From Coxiellaceae bacterium (GTDB taxonomy: Bacteria > Pseudomonadota > Gammaproteobacteria > Coxiellales > Coxiellaceae), in contig JARGOB010000016.1 in NCBI GenBank assembly GCA_029212925.1, positions 1-61,786 of the forward strand: a stretch of DNA of 61,786 nucleotides, given 5' to 3'. Below, piece after piece: positions 9,656 through 19,159 of the stretch (its first letter is position 1; the number at the start of each line of letters is the position of its first letter). The notes below the pieces were generated by a model. It was not told the DNA's origin. It ran no database searches and saw nothing but the letters and a program-made list of their open reading frames with translations. The position numbers were made by a program, and so were the translations under genes.

Positions 9656-10822
9656 ATGTTTGAGTTAGGTGATGACACAGGCCATACAGCACAGATCATA
9701 GTCATCGGTATCGGTGGCGGTGGTGGTAATGCTATCGAACACATGATGTTGGAAAACGTAGAAGGCGTAAAGTTTGTTGCCTGTAATACTGATGCTCAAG
9801 CGTTGGAGCGTTCCAGTGCTGAAACAGTTATTCAATTAGGCAGTGAAGTGACTAAAGGGTTAGGCGCAGGTGCCAATCCGGAAGTCGGTCGTCAATCAGC
9901 TGAAGAAAATCGTGAGCGTATCAAAGAAGTTATCAGCGGTGCTGATATGATCTTTATTACGGCTGGCATGGGTGGTGGTACCGGTACAGGTGCTGCGCCA
10001 ATTGTTGCTGAGATTGCAAAAGAAATGGGAATTTTAACCGTTGCCGTTGTTACCAAGCCTTTTGTTTTTGAAGGCCGTAAAAGAATGGAAGTGGCAGATA
10101 AAGGTATTAAAGCATTAACAGAGCACGTTGATTCTTTAATTACGATTCCAAATAATAAATTGCTGAGTGTGTTAGGTAAAAATATTACCTTATTAAATGC
10201 CTTTAAAGCAGCGAATAATGTGTTATTAGGTGCGGTGCAAGGTATCGCGGATTTGATTACACGCCCAGGTTTGATCAACGTCGATTTCGCCGATGTGCGT
10301 ACAGTTATGTCGGAAATGGGTATGGCGATGATGGGTACCGGTGTTAGCAGCGGTGAAAATCGTGCTCGTGAAGCAGCTGAAGCAGCCATTAGTAGTCCGT
10401 TGTTGGAAGATGTCGACTTTACTGGCGCACGTGGTGTGTTGGTTAACTTGACTGCCGGTATGGATATGTCGATCGGTGAATTTGAAGCGGTGGGTGATGC
10501 GATTAAATCGTTCACTTCTGAAAATGCGACGGTGGTTGTTGGTACCGTTATTGATCCAGAAATGACAGACGAATTGCGCGTTACTGTGGTAGTGACGGGT
10601 TTAGGTCGTCCAGGCACAGTGAGTACAGAAACTGCAGCTGTGCATGAGCGTGCTGCAAAACATGTGAAAAGCGATGGTACGCTAAATTACCAACAGCTTG
10701 ATAGGCCAACCTATCAACGCAACCAAACCCCCCCTCGTAAAGCGGCTGAAGTTGAAGACAGTAAGGACATTGAGTATCTCGATATTCCAGCGTTCTTGCG
10801 TCGGCAAGAAGGAGAAGAATAG
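9656..10822 (+). CDS. ftsZ: Cell division GTPase FtsZ
   Basis: Tubulin-like GTPase forming the Z ring. 388 residues. The GTP-binding signature GGGTGTGAAP is at about residues 105-114, the N-terminal IGIGGGGGNA loop is intact, and the synergy loop NVDFADVRTVM is present. The C-terminal conserved peptide YLDIPAFLRRQ, the docking site for FtsA and ZipA, is complete. A good ribosome site (GGAGG) lies about 10 bp before the ATG. A perfect hairpin overlaps the stop codon. Co-transcription with ftsA is likely. Confidence 0.98.
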   Translation: MFELGDDTGHTAQIIVIGIGGGGGNAIEHMMLENVEGVKFVACNTDAQALERSSAETVIQLGSEVTKGLGAGANPEVGRQSAEENRERIKEVISGADMIFITAGMGGGTGTGAAPIVAEIAKEMGILTVAVVTKPFVFEGRKRMEVADKGIKALTEHVDSLITIPNNKLLSVLGKNITLLNAFKAANNVLLGAVQGIADLITRPGLINVDFADVRTVMSEMGMAMMGTGVSSGENRAREAAEAAISSPLLEDVDFTGARGVLVNLTAGMDMSIGEFEAVGDAIKSFTSENATVVVGTVIDPEMTDELRVTVVVTGLGRPGTVSTETAAVHERAAKHVKSDGTLNYQQLDRPTYQRNQTPPRKAAEVEDSKDIEYLDIPAFLRRQEGEE

Positions 10823-10836
10823 GCTTAATAGCCTAT
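10819..10836 (+). other. Hairpin overlapping the ftsZ stop codon
   Basis: ATAGGCT (10819-10825) and AGCCTAT (10830-10836) form a perfect 7-bp stem with a 4-base loop. No T-tract follows, so this is not a standard terminator; it may protect or attenuate the ftsZ message before lpxC. Confidence 0.4.
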
Positions 10837-10947
10837 GGATGGGCTGTAGTAACCAACAGTTTTGTTTCAGCTGTTAACAAAGGCTGGCTTATACTGGCTG
10901 CTGGTGCTACAATTCGCAAATTTTACTAATGAATGGCGATTACGCTT

Positions 10948-11868
10948 ATGATTTTACAAAGAACGCTTGCTAATGAGATCCGGGCCACCGGCGTAGGCGT
11001 ACACACCGGCGAGATGGTACATATGACGTTGTTGCCAGCAGCGCCGAATACCGGCATTGTTTTTCGTCGTGTGGATTTAGACCCTGTGCTTGATATCCCA
11101 GCACGTGCAGAATACATTGGTGATACCAGTTTATGTACTTGTTTAACCAAAGACGGCGAGCGCGTCGGTACGGTTGAGCATTTATTGTCTGCTATGGCAG
11201 GTGTTGGTATCGATAATGCTATCGTAGAAATTAATGCACCCGAAATTCCGATTATGGATGGCAGCTCAGGACCGTTTGTATTCTTATTACAATCAGCCGG
11301 TATTGAAGAGCAAACGGCATTGAAGAAGTTTTTGCGTATTAAAAAGCCAGTTTGTGTCGAAGATGGTGATAAATCAGCGCAATTAGATCCTTACGATGGC
11401 TTTAAAGTTGGTTTTAAAATTGATTTTGATCATCCAGTGTTCGATCAAGCCAATCAATTTGCCGAATTAGATTTTTCATCAGCCTCTTATGTGCGTGAAG
11501 TGTCACGTGCCCGTACGTTTGGTTTCCTTTCAGACTTTGAATACCTGCGTAATAACAATTTAGCGCTAGGTGCTAGTCTTGATAATGCGATTGCACTCGA
11601 TGAATTTAAAATCTTGAACCAAGACGGTCTGCGTTATAACGATGAATTCGTTAAACATAAGATCCTTGATGTGATTGGTGATCTTTATTTGCTCGGTTAC
11701 AGTGTGATCGGTGCATTTTCTGGCCATAAATCAGGCCATGCATTGAACAGCAAATTGCTGCATCAAGTGTTGGCTGATGAATCAGCTTATGAGTTGATTA
11801 CTTTTGAGGATAAAGAGGCGGAGACTCCGATTCAATTTGCGCCTCCTTTGGTTCAAGCCGCTGCTTAA
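10948..11868 (+). CDS. lpxC: UDP-3-O-acyl-N-acetylglucosamine deacetylase LpxC
   Basis: Zinc deacetylase for the committed step of lipid A synthesis. The start [11 protein letters not shown] gives 306 residues, matching E. coli (305); an ATG 15 bp upstream is less likely. The zinc ligands are visible in the motifs [10 protein letters not shown] (first His), [14 protein letters not shown] (second His and Asp) and [10 protein letters not shown] (catalytic His). ATGVGVHTG at the N-terminus is family-typical. It follows ftsZ as in most gammaproteobacteria, but here lpxC is followed by a 4-kb insertion rather than directly by dciA/secA. Confidence 0.97.
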   Translation: MILQRTLANEIRATGVGVHTGEMVHMTLLPAAPNTGIVFRRVDLDPVLDIPARAEYIGDTSLCTCLTKDGERVGTVEHLLSAMAGVGIDNAIVEINAPEIPIMDGSSGPFVFLLQSAGIEEQTALKKFLRIKKPVCVEDGDKSAQLDPYDGFKVGFKIDFDHPVFDQANQFAELDFSSASYVREVSRARTFGFLSDFEYLRNNNLALGASLDNAIALDEFKILNQDGLRYNDEFVKHKILDVIGDLYLLGYSVIGAFSGHKSGHALNSKLLHQVLADESAYELITFEDKEAETPIQFAPPLVQAAA

Positions 11869-11877
11869 GAATGCCAT

Positions 11878-11979
11878 ATTTGGTGTATCTTGAATGAAAA
11901 TCATTTCCTCGAAATCCTCAGGTATTCGTTATACATTCCGGTTTCTAGGAAATGATTTTCGTCCAATCTACACTCAAAT
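11878..11979. repeat. Fold-back (MITE-like) element after lpxC
   Basis: A perfect 14-bp inverted repeat (11896-11909 and 11947-11960, GAAAATCATTTCCT) around a 37-bp centre is extended outward by imperfectly matching arms to about 100 bp. It begins within about 10 bp of the lpxC stop. Shape and placement resemble the element at 61499-61624. There is no coding capacity. Confidence 0.6.
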
Positions 11980-12028
11980 CTAACGCTCTTAAGTACAGCG
12001 CCTAGTTGTAAATGCTGCACGGATACCT

Positions 12029-12167
12029 GTCGTTCCAGGACTTGAGTTTGTCATCCCGGACTTGGAGGTTTGTCATCCCGGACTTGGGGGTTTGTCATCC
12101 CGGACTTGGAGGTTTGTCATCCCGGACTTGGAGGTTTGTCATCCCGGACTTGATCCGGGATCCAGTC
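12029..12167. repeat. 22-bp tandem array of the GTCATCCCGG repeat
   Basis: One diverged 21-bp unit (12029-12049), then four units of 22 bp beginning GTCATCCCGGACTTGG (12050, 12072, 12094, 12116), then a full palindromic copy (12138-12167) reading through GATCCGGGAT to CCAGTC. It looks like local amplification of half of the dispersed palindrome. The last copy supplies the stop codon and C-terminal codons of the GIY-YIG gene. Confidence 0.85.
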
Positions 12168-12456
12168 TTACAGAAATATCTTCCGACAAATCCTCCCATA
12201 ATGGATTAATACTCTCAATTAAATCCAGTTTCCATTCTCGTTTCCATTTTTTTAATTGTTTTTCTCTGTGGATGGCACGATAGATATCATTAAAGCATTC
12301 ATAATAGACTAAGCGACTAATATCATATTTTTCCGTAAAGCCCTTTATGATTTTACTTTTATGCAGGTAGGCTCGTTGCAATAATTGGCTGGTAACGCCA
12401 GTATAAAGAGTGCCGTTTCTTTTGTTCGTTAATATGTAGACATAGTATGTGTGCAT
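12139..12456 (-). CDS. GIY-YIG endonuclease-family protein (UPF0213/YhbQ-like)
   Basis: 105 residues from ATG at 12456 (MHTYYVYILTNKRNGTLYTG). The GIY-YIG core is visible: YVYIL, then YTGVT, with downstream HREKQLKKWKREWKL containing the conserved Arg/Glu, and WEDL near the end. The open frame extends upstream to 12591, but that part is translated repeat (CHPGTRP, SSRPPSRDP) and is not a plausible N-terminus. The C-terminal RLDPGSSPG is itself encoded by a repeat copy. The gene is bracketed by palindromic repeats in opposite orientation. It is a single-domain nuclease, unlike UvrC. Substrate unknown; a link with repeat movement is inferred. Confidence 0.75.
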   Translation of the reverse strand: MHTYYVYILTNKRNGTLYTGVTSQLLQRAYLHKSKIIKGFTEKYDISRLVYYECFNDIYRAIHREKQLKKWKREWKLDLIESINPLWEDLSEDISVRLDPGSSPG

Positions 12457-12501
12457 GTAGATAACAATAATCGATGTGGTTTGTTTGTAAATACCGTGTT
12501 T

Positions 12502-12590
12502 GACTGGATCCCGGCTCGGGGGCCGGGATGACAGGTCGTGTGCCGGGATGGCAGGTCGTGTGCCGGGATGGCAGGCCCGGGTGGATGACA
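12502..12590. repeat. Palindromic repeat cluster upstream of the GIY-YIG gene
   Basis: A full copy in inverse orientation to that at 12138-12167 (GACTGGATCCCGG ... CCGGGATGACA), followed by two further units of about 20 bp (GCCGGGATGGCAGGTCGTGT). Together with the array at 12029-12167 it forms inverted boundaries around the GIY-YIG gene. Confidence 0.8.
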
Positions 12591-12613
12591 TTCCGCATTA
12601 CTCACCATATAAT
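12585..12613 (+). promoter_or_regulatory. Candidate promoter at the edge of the repeat cluster
   Basis: ATGACA (12585-12590), a 17-bp spacer and TATAAT (12608-12613). The -35 is formed at the end of the repeat cluster. A small ORF with an AAGG ribosome site starts 30 bp downstream. Confidence 0.5.
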
Positions 12614-12643
12614 GCGCATCGAATATACATATATTAAGGTGTG

Positions 12644-12805
12644 ATGATGGAAGGGCAGCTAAAACCAGATAATACTGAAAAAAATCAAAGTGTCATTATT
12701 GAGAAAAATGATCGCAAAGCTAAAAAGGGAAAAGTGCGACGTGGATTTATATATACAACGTTTTCATTGATAGCTGATTTTGCTATTAGCTTGTTTACGT
12801 CTTAA
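12644..12805 (+). CDS. Small basic protein with hydrophobic C-terminus, 53 aa
   Basis: Starts at ATG 12644 (or 12647) after TAAGGTG. The protein has a charged N-terminal half (KNDRKAKKGKVRRG) and a short hydrophobic end (FIYTTFSLIADFAISLFTS). No family is recognised. Support comes from the well-formed promoter at 12585-12613 and a plausible ribosome site; the length is too short for confidence. It could be a small membrane peptide, or not expressed. Confidence 0.4.
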   Translation: MMEGQLKPDNTEKNQSVIIEKNDRKAKKGKVRRGFIYTTFSLIADFAISLFTS

Positions 12806-12851
12806 TATTATTTCTAGATGACAGGTCGTATGCTGTGATGACAGATACCTT

Positions 12852-15824
12852 TCATCCAAGTCTTGCGCTGGGAGCCAGGGGTTTCTCTTCCGTTCTGTGA
12901 TCTACAAGCGATATTTCAGTATCGGCTAGACATGCTTTTCGTTTTGATGATGGGCTAGCAAAAACACGAAGACGTGGTTTTTTTTCTTGCGCCCATGATG
13001 TCATTGATTGTTTTATTTCTTCTCTGCGATCAGTGGTATTGGATACAGTGAGCATGGTATCAACTAATGAGCGAGTTAAGTTTCTGAGTGCGGTTTTATC
13101 AATATCGGATAATGGTTGACTGGCATATCGATGCAGTGCCGCCAGTATATTCTGATTAAAAGGTTCAAACACTATCGATAATGTTATTGCATCTATCTCA
13201 CTATCAAGCTCTGCTGATAGCAGTAATGATATCGCTTGTTGCATTTGGCCGTTGGTTAGAAATGCAGGAACAAATTCAATGGCGATTTCAAAAAGTTTTG
13301 TTGTTTGAGTGGCAAAGTTTTTATCAGTAGTGATTTTATCATAGGTCTCTTTAGTCAATAAGGTTCCATCGTGTGCATAGACGAGGCTGATTGCAGCTCT
13401 GGTATGTGGTCGATGCAGAATTTTTTCAGTTTCATAACCTGCTTTGATACAAGTATCTATGGCTTGCAGATAGGCGGCTAAATTTCTGGTTGGTATGGTT
13501 CTGCGCATAGCTGCTTTTATTGTATATACGTCAGCAAGTAATAATTGCATTTCAGTGCGACCACGTAATAATTCACCTTGTTGTTGTAATTTTTTAGCGA
13601 CTAATAAAATATCACTGCAGTCGTGTTTTGATAAATGACGCGTTTTTTTAAGTAGTCGCTGTGTATGGCTACGCAATAAAGCGAGTACAGCAATTTGTTG
13701 TGCCGGTGTCCAATCGCCTGGCTGTTTTATCAGTTGCAACAGCACTGTTTTGAGTGGTGGAGTGGATGGTTGGACGTGATCTCCTGGCCGAGTAAATACT
13801 GTGGCAAAATATAATTTCATGTTATCAATGGTCATATCAATAGAGTCTGAGGCGCCAGGTGATATGCGGCGATTTGACGAGATATATGAATAAGTAGTAT
13901 TGGCAAAGCCATAACTGTCTCGTTCAGGCAGTAGTTCGCCTGCTGCTTTAAAAAGCGCAGGCTTGAAGTCTTCGTTTGTGTTTACAAATAAATTATCTTC
14001 CGGTGTGTGGCCTCGTACGTCATAGTGGCTTTGTAGTCTAAAAGTTTGCATTGCCTCATACAATGATCGCCCGTTGTCATAATGGCGTTCCGTAATCATT
14101 TCTAGTGATTCGGCACAATGCGTTTGTATATAGGCCAGTGTTTGTTGATCGATCGAGCTGTTATAATCAGTTTCTGATGCGTGATTAAATGCTGCGATTG
14201 TTTCAGCTGGAAATGATGTGTTAGAACAAAATACCGTAACCTCACCACCTTGTACGCTGTCAGCATGCAATAAGCCAAATTTTTGATGGCTGCGGGTAAT
14301 GATTAGATTCAATAAACCATCATCGATCAGTTTTCTGTATTCTGGACATAATGCTAAGGTGCCACCTTTGTTTGCCGTGGCGTCAACAACAATGGAGATG
14401 GGTGTTTCTTTAGGGTATCCGTGGGCAGCGAAAATATCAGACAGTGCCTCATTCAGTGGTTGCATCGTATAGATGCTGTTATCACCTATTAATGGCGAGA
14501 GGTTAGCGAGGTAAATATCTGATGCATAATATGCTCGCCTGAGCGGATTGTTATTATAGTAAGGTGCAAATTCAAAATACAAAGGTGAAGTGGCTTGTGA
14601 GCTCGGCGGGCTATGGCGTGTTCCTAGCATTTTATGTGCCAAGTCAAAACCAATGGCAAAAGCGGTGGCGCCGCTATTGGTTAATGTGCTTATGCACTTG
14701 AGGTTTTCGTGTGCGTTAAATTCTTCATCGTCATAGCCAAGCTGCTGTTTTGCTACCAGAATATTTTGTGTAACCATTTGCAGGAAGGGTGTGGTGGGTG
14801 CTTTGTAGGCAATATTTTCTGCGGACTGTAACGCGAATTCATGCAGCACTAAATAAATTGCGTAGGACATCGATTTATAGTTCATCTTTTTAGCTTGTAA
14901 TAGTGCGGGTAATGCGGCTTCCAATCTGCCGATGGATTGCTGTTGATCGTGGAATCTGTCAGGTAAATTGATGATCAGTTGGTGCAATGCCAGCAGTAAA
15001 GGATGTGTTGGTAGGCTTTCATCGAGTGATAATAGCCGCAGTTGCTTCACCAGTGGGCTGTGTTTAAAGTCATGTACTGTGCGAACAGCGTTATAGTCTC
15101 CTGACTTGCATTCAGCGTGAGGCGTTGGTGCATATGCGCTGGTAGCAATGTCCCACTGCGATGCTTGTAGGCCCAGTCTGAATAAGGCTTCTGTGCTGGG
15201 GCTGTCATGGTGATAGCGTTCGCTAGGGCAGCTGATAACGACTATTCGATCGTCTTCATATACGGTAGTGCTGTATTCGGTCAGTCTGCACCTAGCCAGC
15301 ACTTTTTCGGGTGGGATATGTGCTGATTTTCGAATGGGGATATAGGCTTGACCTTCAGCAGGTGTAATGCCTTGGCTTGCTAATAGTTTAGCCAGTAGTG
15401 TTGCTTGATAGTGTTCACTCCAGAGTACATTGTCGCGATGATAATCAGCGACATTTGCTGCCTCAGGGTGGAGTAAAGGGAAATCACCCGGGCTAGTAGT
15501 GGCAATAGTTCGGCCCGCCATGGCGTGATGCAGGCTGTCGGGAAAATTACTGGTATAGGTAGTATGGCCGTTTTTGGTGAGCGCATTACGCAGTCGCGAC
15601 AATTGCCAGGCGTGTTGAATTCTTGCTGCGGATACGTCTTGTGCGGTTGCTGGGGTGTCGCCTATAGGTAAACTGTCTTCACTGGCTTTGGTTTCGCCAC
15701 CATCAGTTGCAGCAACTGCGCCATCAATTCGGCGGCCTGCTGTTTCTGCCAAAGTTTTCTCAATGACTTTGGCGGCTGTTGTAAGAAATCTTAGCTCAAA
15801 TACATCACGCATCAGTACATACAT
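12852..15824 (-). CDS. 990-residue protein with a PLP-enzyme-like central region
   Basis: Not assigned to a known family with confidence. The central part carries the spacing of a fold-type I pyridoxal-phosphate enzyme: a Gly/Ser turn TNSGATAFAIG (about 382-392), an aspartate in ISIVVDATANKGG (D481) and, 34 residues on, a lysine in TRSHQKFGLLHADS (K515), the usual Asp and Schiff-base Lys positions. The first 60 residues are low-complexity and the last 350 are helical without recognisable motifs. There is no signal peptide or membrane segment. It sits between lpxC and dciA-secA, which are usually adjacent, so it is probably acquired. Size and location suggest a possible effector; this is inference. 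Confidence 0.55.
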   Translation of the reverse strand: MYVLMRDVFELRFLTTAAKVIEKTLAETAGRRIDGAVAATDGGETKASEDSLPIGDTPATAQDVSAARIQHAWQLSRLRNALTKNGHTTYTSNFPDSLHHAMAGRTIATTSPGDFPLLHPEAANVADYHRDNVLWSEHYQATLLAKLLASQGITPAEGQAYIPIRKSAHIPPEKVLARCRLTEYSTTVYEDDRIVVISCPSERYHHDSPSTEALFRLGLQASQWDIATSAYAPTPHAECKSGDYNAVRTVHDFKHSPLVKQLRLLSLDESLPTHPLLLALHQLIINLPDRFHDQQQSIGRLEAALPALLQAKKMNYKSMSYAIYLVLHEFALQSAENIAYKAPTTPFLQMVTQNILVAKQQLGYDDEEFNAHENLKCISTLTNSGATAFAIGFDLAHKMLGTRHSPPSSQATSPLYFEFAPYYNNNPLRRAYYASDIYLANLSPLIGDNSIYTMQPLNEALSDIFAAHGYPKETPISIVVDATANKGGTLALCPEYRKLIDDGLLNLIITRSHQKFGLLHADSVQGGEVTVFCSNTSFPAETIAAFNHASETDYNSSIDQQTLAYIQTHCAESLEMITERHYDNGRSLYEAMQTFRLQSHYDVRGHTPEDNLFVNTNEDFKPALFKAAGELLPERDSYGFANTTYSYISSNRRISPGASDSIDMTIDNMKLYFATVFTRPGDHVQPSTPPLKTVLLQLIKQPGDWTPAQQIAVLALLRSHTQRLLKKTRHLSKHDCSDILLVAKKLQQQGELLRGRTEMQLLLADVYTIKAAMRRTIPTRNLAAYLQAIDTCIKAGYETEKILHRPHTRAAISLVYAHDGTLLTKETYDKITTDKNFATQTTKLFEIAIEFVPAFLTNGQMQQAISLLLSAELDSEIDAITLSIVFEPFNQNILAALHRYASQPLSDIDKTALRNLTRSLVDTMLTVSNTTDRREEIKQSMTSWAQEKKPRLRVFASPSSKRKACLADTEISLVDHRTEEKPLAPSARLG

Positions 15825-16014
15825 AAACTCAATTTATAGTACTTTTATTCTATAATAATGGTATTAAAGCATTATTAGCTTTTAATCGATATGCATGTGT
15901 TTTGGTGGTGGGGAATGAGCTAAATCACTAAAATTCAAATAAAATCAATATGTTATTATTTATTGGTTTCTTGATGTTATTTCCGAGATGTTATAGTCAG
16001 CTCAGGATGGCAAG

Positions 16015-16335
16015 CTAGCGCACTTTAATTTCGAGCTGTTGAATAAAGTACCACTGCTGGTGAAAATGCAGACGATTAATGATGTCGCGTTGTTGGTAGC
16101 GGATCTTGGTCGCCCAGGTGGCGTTATCGGCGGCAATAACGGCGGTGCGTTCTTGGATATTCATCACTTGGCAGTGTTGATTGAGTGGCGGCTCTAGTAT
16201 TTCACGTAACAGCGCATCCAGCTGCTGTATACGTTTTGCCTTGTTCAGCAGCCACGACAGTCTGGTCTTAGGTTTATCTAAGATCTCGTCGAGCGACTGT
16301 GGGTCTTTAATTGTGTCTTTAATAGTATTTTGCAT
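16015..16335 (-). CDS. dciA: DUF721 protein, DciA-like helicase loader
   Basis: 106 residues from ATG 16335 (MQNTIKDTIKDPQSLDEIL); an ATG further upstream would overlap secA. The DUF721 core is visible: LDALLREILEPPL, then VMNIQERTAVIAADNATWATKIRYQQRDII. DciA proteins interact with the replicative helicase DnaB in bacteria lacking DnaC. Divergent from secA with about 64 bp between starts, the arrangement seen in Legionella and relatives. Confidence 0.8.
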   Translation of the reverse strand: MQNTIKDTIKDPQSLDEILDKPKTRLSWLLNKAKRIQQLDALLREILEPPLNQHCQVMNIQERTAVIAADNATWATKIRYQQRDIINRLHFHQQWYFIQQLEIKVR

Positions 16336-16399
16336 TGGCTTGAATCTATGAGAAAATGCCCGTTCCACCGTGTTTAACCAATGGTAACTGAAGAGACAT

Positions 16400-19150
16400 A
16401 TGCTGAGCAAGATGTTAAAGAAAGTATTTGGTAGTCGCAACGAGCGATTGTTACGTCAATTTCGTAAACAAGTACAGCGCATAAATGCGTTGGAAGCTGA
16501 TATGCAGGCATTGTCTGATGATGACCTAAAAGCGAAAACAGCAGAATTTAAGCAGCGCTTATCTAACGGTGAAACCTTGGATAATATATTGCCTGAGGCA
16601 TTTGCTGTCGTGCGTGAAGTCAGTCAACGTACTTTGGGCATGCGTCACTTTGATGTGCAGCTGATTGGTGGCATGGTATTGCACTACGGCAAAGCAGCTG
16701 AGATGCGTACCGGTGAAGGTAAAACCTTGATGTCCACATTGCCTGTGTATCTTAATGCGTTAAGTGGCAAAGGCGTGCATTTGGTGACAGTCAACGACTA
16801 CTTGGCTAAGCGTGATGCGGAATGGATGATGCCGATTTATGACTTCCTTGGTATTTCAGTGGGTATTAACTTAACCAGTATGGATCATGCCGCTAAGCAA
16901 GAAGCCTATGCCGCAGATGTGACTTACGGCACCAATAATGAATTTGGTTTTGATTATTTGCGCGACAACATGGCATTTAGCCAAGAGCAATTAGTGCAGC
17001 GCCCATTAAACTTTGCGGTAATCGATGAGGTTGATTCGATTTTAATTGATGAGGCGAGAACGCCGTTGATTATTTCCGGGCAAGTCGATGAAATGTCCGA
17101 TTTATATGAAAAAATTAATAAGCTGGTACCAACATTAAAGCGTCAAATGGAAGAAGACGATGTGACTGGTGAAAAACAAATCGCAGATGAAGCGCGCGGT
17201 GATTTTTATGCGGATGAAAAAACCAAGCAAGCGCATTTAACCGAGCAAGGTCATCAAAAAGTTGAAGAATTGATGTTAGCCAATGGGTTAATGAAGCAAG
17301 GCTCGAGTTTATATGATTTTAGTAACGTTACTTTAATGCATTATCTCAGTGCCTCTATGCGTGCACATAATTTATTTCATCGTGACGTCGATTACGTGGT
17401 TAAAAATAATGAGGTAGTGATTGTCGATGAGCACACCGGTCGCTTGATGGATGGCCGTCGTTGGTCGGATGGTTTGCATCAAGCCGTTGAAGCCAAAGAA
17501 GGCGTGCAAGTGCAGATGGAAAACCAAACCTTGGCGACGATTACGTTCCAAAATTATTTCCGCTTATATAATAAGCTATCAGGTATGACTGGTACGGCGG
17601 ATACCGAAGCATTTGAGTTACAGAAAATTTACGGTTTGGAAGTGGCGGTAGTGCCAACCAATAAGCCGATGGTGCGTGATGATCGTACCGATCAAATCTT
17701 TTTAAATAACGGCGATAAGTATAAAGCAATTATTGAAGAAATTAGCCAATGCCGTGATAAAGGCCAACCGGTATTGGTAGGTACCGCGTCGGTGGAGTCA
17801 TCTGAAATCGTTTCGCAATTATTAAATAAAGCAAAGCTAAAGCACGAAGTGTTAAATGCGAAAAATCACGAGCGTGAAGCCAAGATTATTGCGCAAGCGG
17901 GTCGCCCGGGTGCGATTACAGTAGCAACCAATATGGCGGGTCGTGGTACTGATATTGTATTGGGCGGTAGTGTTGAAAGTGAAATTGCTGAATTACCTGA
18001 AGATGCGACAGAAGAACAAAAAAATAAATTGCGTGAAGAGTGGCAAAAGGTCCATGCCCAAGTGATTGCAGCCGGTGGTTTGCATGTTTGTGGTACCGAG
18101 CGTAATGAATCACGTCGGATTGATAATCAGTTGCGTGGTCGTTCGGGGCGACAAGGTGATCCAGGGTCATCACAATTTTATTTGTCATTGGATGATAATT
18201 TGTTACGAATTTTTGCTGCAGATCGTATGCGTGCGATTATGACTAAGCTGGGTGTTAAGCAAGGTGAAATGATTCAACATAAATGGTTAAACAGTGCGAT
18301 TGAAAATGCACAGCGCCGTGTTGAAGGCATGAACTTTGATATGCGTAAACAATTATTGGAATACGATGATGTCGCTAATGATCAACGTAAAGTGGTGTAT
18401 AACCAGCGTCGCCAGTTAATGGAGGCCGATTCAGTTGAAGACATTATTGCGAATATGCGTAAAGTGGCGGTTGAAGATATGGTCAATGCTTGCATGCCGG
18501 AACAAAGCATGGCGGAAGAGTGGGATATTGGCGGTTTAACCCAGCAGTTAAAGGATGAGTTTTCTCTCGAGTTGCCCATTCAGAAATGGCTAGACGAAGA
18601 AGAGAACTGTAATGAAGAAGTGATACATCAGCGTGTGTTTGAGGCGGTAGATAAAGCTTATTATGCTAAAGAAGCAGAGCTTGACGATCCGGCCGTGTTG
18701 CGTGATATTGAAAAGTCACTAGTGCTTCAAGTAATTGATAACCACTGGCGTGATCATTTGGCGGCGATGGATCACTTACGTAAAGGTATTCACTTGCGTG
18801 GTTTTGCGCAAAAAAATCCAGCGCAAGAATATAAGCGTGAATCGTTTGATATGTTTGGTGAGCTGTTATCAAAAATTAAATATGAAGTGGTCGCTACGTT
18901 AGCGCGTGTGCAGTTCTCTAATGAGCCGCCACCGATTGAGCAGCCAACCATGACGTTAAACTATCAGCATGATGATATGGCGTTACGTCAACCTGAGCCT
19001 GCCGCTATCGGTGGTTTTGAGGTGGATGATGAAGGTGGTGAGCAACAAACCAAACCGTTTGTGCGTGACGCACCTAAAGTGGGTCGTAATGATCCGTGCC
19101 CCTGTGGTTCAGGTAAGAAGTATAAGCAGTGCCATGGGGCTTTAAGTTAA
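16400..19150 (+). CDS. secA: Preprotein translocase ATPase SecA
   Basis: Motor of Sec-dependent protein export. 916 residues, full length. Visible are the Walker [10 protein letters not shown] (about 102-110), the DEAD-type box [17 protein letters not shown], the NBD2 motifs [14 protein letters not shown] and [15 protein letters not shown], and the C-terminal SecB/zinc tail [18 protein letters not shown] with all Cys/His ligands. The start [16 protein letters not shown] aligns with E. coli MLIKLLTKVFGSRN. It provides the export route for the many signal-peptide proteins in this window. Confidence 0.98.
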   Translation: MLSKMLKKVFGSRNERLLRQFRKQVQRINALEADMQALSDDDLKAKTAEFKQRLSNGETLDNILPEAFAVVREVSQRTLGMRHFDVQLIGGMVLHYGKAAEMRTGEGKTLMSTLPVYLNALSGKGVHLVTVNDYLAKRDAEWMMPIYDFLGISVGINLTSMDHAAKQEAYAADVTYGTNNEFGFDYLRDNMAFSQEQLVQRPLNFAVIDEVDSILIDEARTPLIISGQVDEMSDLYEKINKLVPTLKRQMEEDDVTGEKQIADEARGDFYADEKTKQAHLTEQGHQKVEELMLANGLMKQGSSLYDFSNVTLMHYLSASMRAHNLFHRDVDYVVKNNEVVIVDEHTGRLMDGRRWSDGLHQAVEAKEGVQVQMENQTLATITFQNYFRLYNKLSGMTGTADTEAFELQKIYGLEVAVVPTNKPMVRDDRTDQIFLNNGDKYKAIIEEISQCRDKGQPVLVGTASVESSEIVSQLLNKAKLKHEVLNAKNHEREAKIIAQAGRPGAITVATNMAGRGTDIVLGGSVESEIAELPEDATEEQKNKLREEWQKVHAQVIAAGGLHVCGTERNESRRIDNQLRGRSGRQGDPGSSQFYLSLDDNLLRIFAADRMRAIMTKLGVKQGEMIQHKWLNSAIENAQRRVEGMNFDMRKQLLEYDDVANDQRKVVYNQRRQLMEADSVEDIIANMRKVAVEDMVNACMPEQSMAEEWDIGGLTQQLKDEFSLELPIQKWLDEEENCNEEVIHQRVFEAVDKAYYAKEAELDDPAVLRDIEKSLVLQVIDNHWRDHLAAMDHLRKGIHLRGFAQKNPAQEYKRESFDMFGELLSKIKYEVVATLARVQFSNEPPPIEQPTMTLNYQHDDMALRQPEPAAIGGFEVDDEGGEQQTKPFVRDAPKVGRNDPCPCGSGKKYKQCHGALS

Positions 19151-19159
19151 GTTCTGGGA

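Noticed and set aside
9892..10617. A 241-codon open frame opposite ftsZ
   Set aside because: It is the mirror of a highly conserved gene, has low-complexity Ser/Thr/Ile composition and no ribosome site.
12029..12167. Possible CRISPR array
   Set aside because: The repeats are directly adjacent with no unique spacers and belong to a dispersed palindromic family; no cas genes.
12457..12591. N-terminal extension of the GIY-YIG protein
   Set aside because: The codons are translated palindromic repeat; the family starts at MHTYYVYIL.
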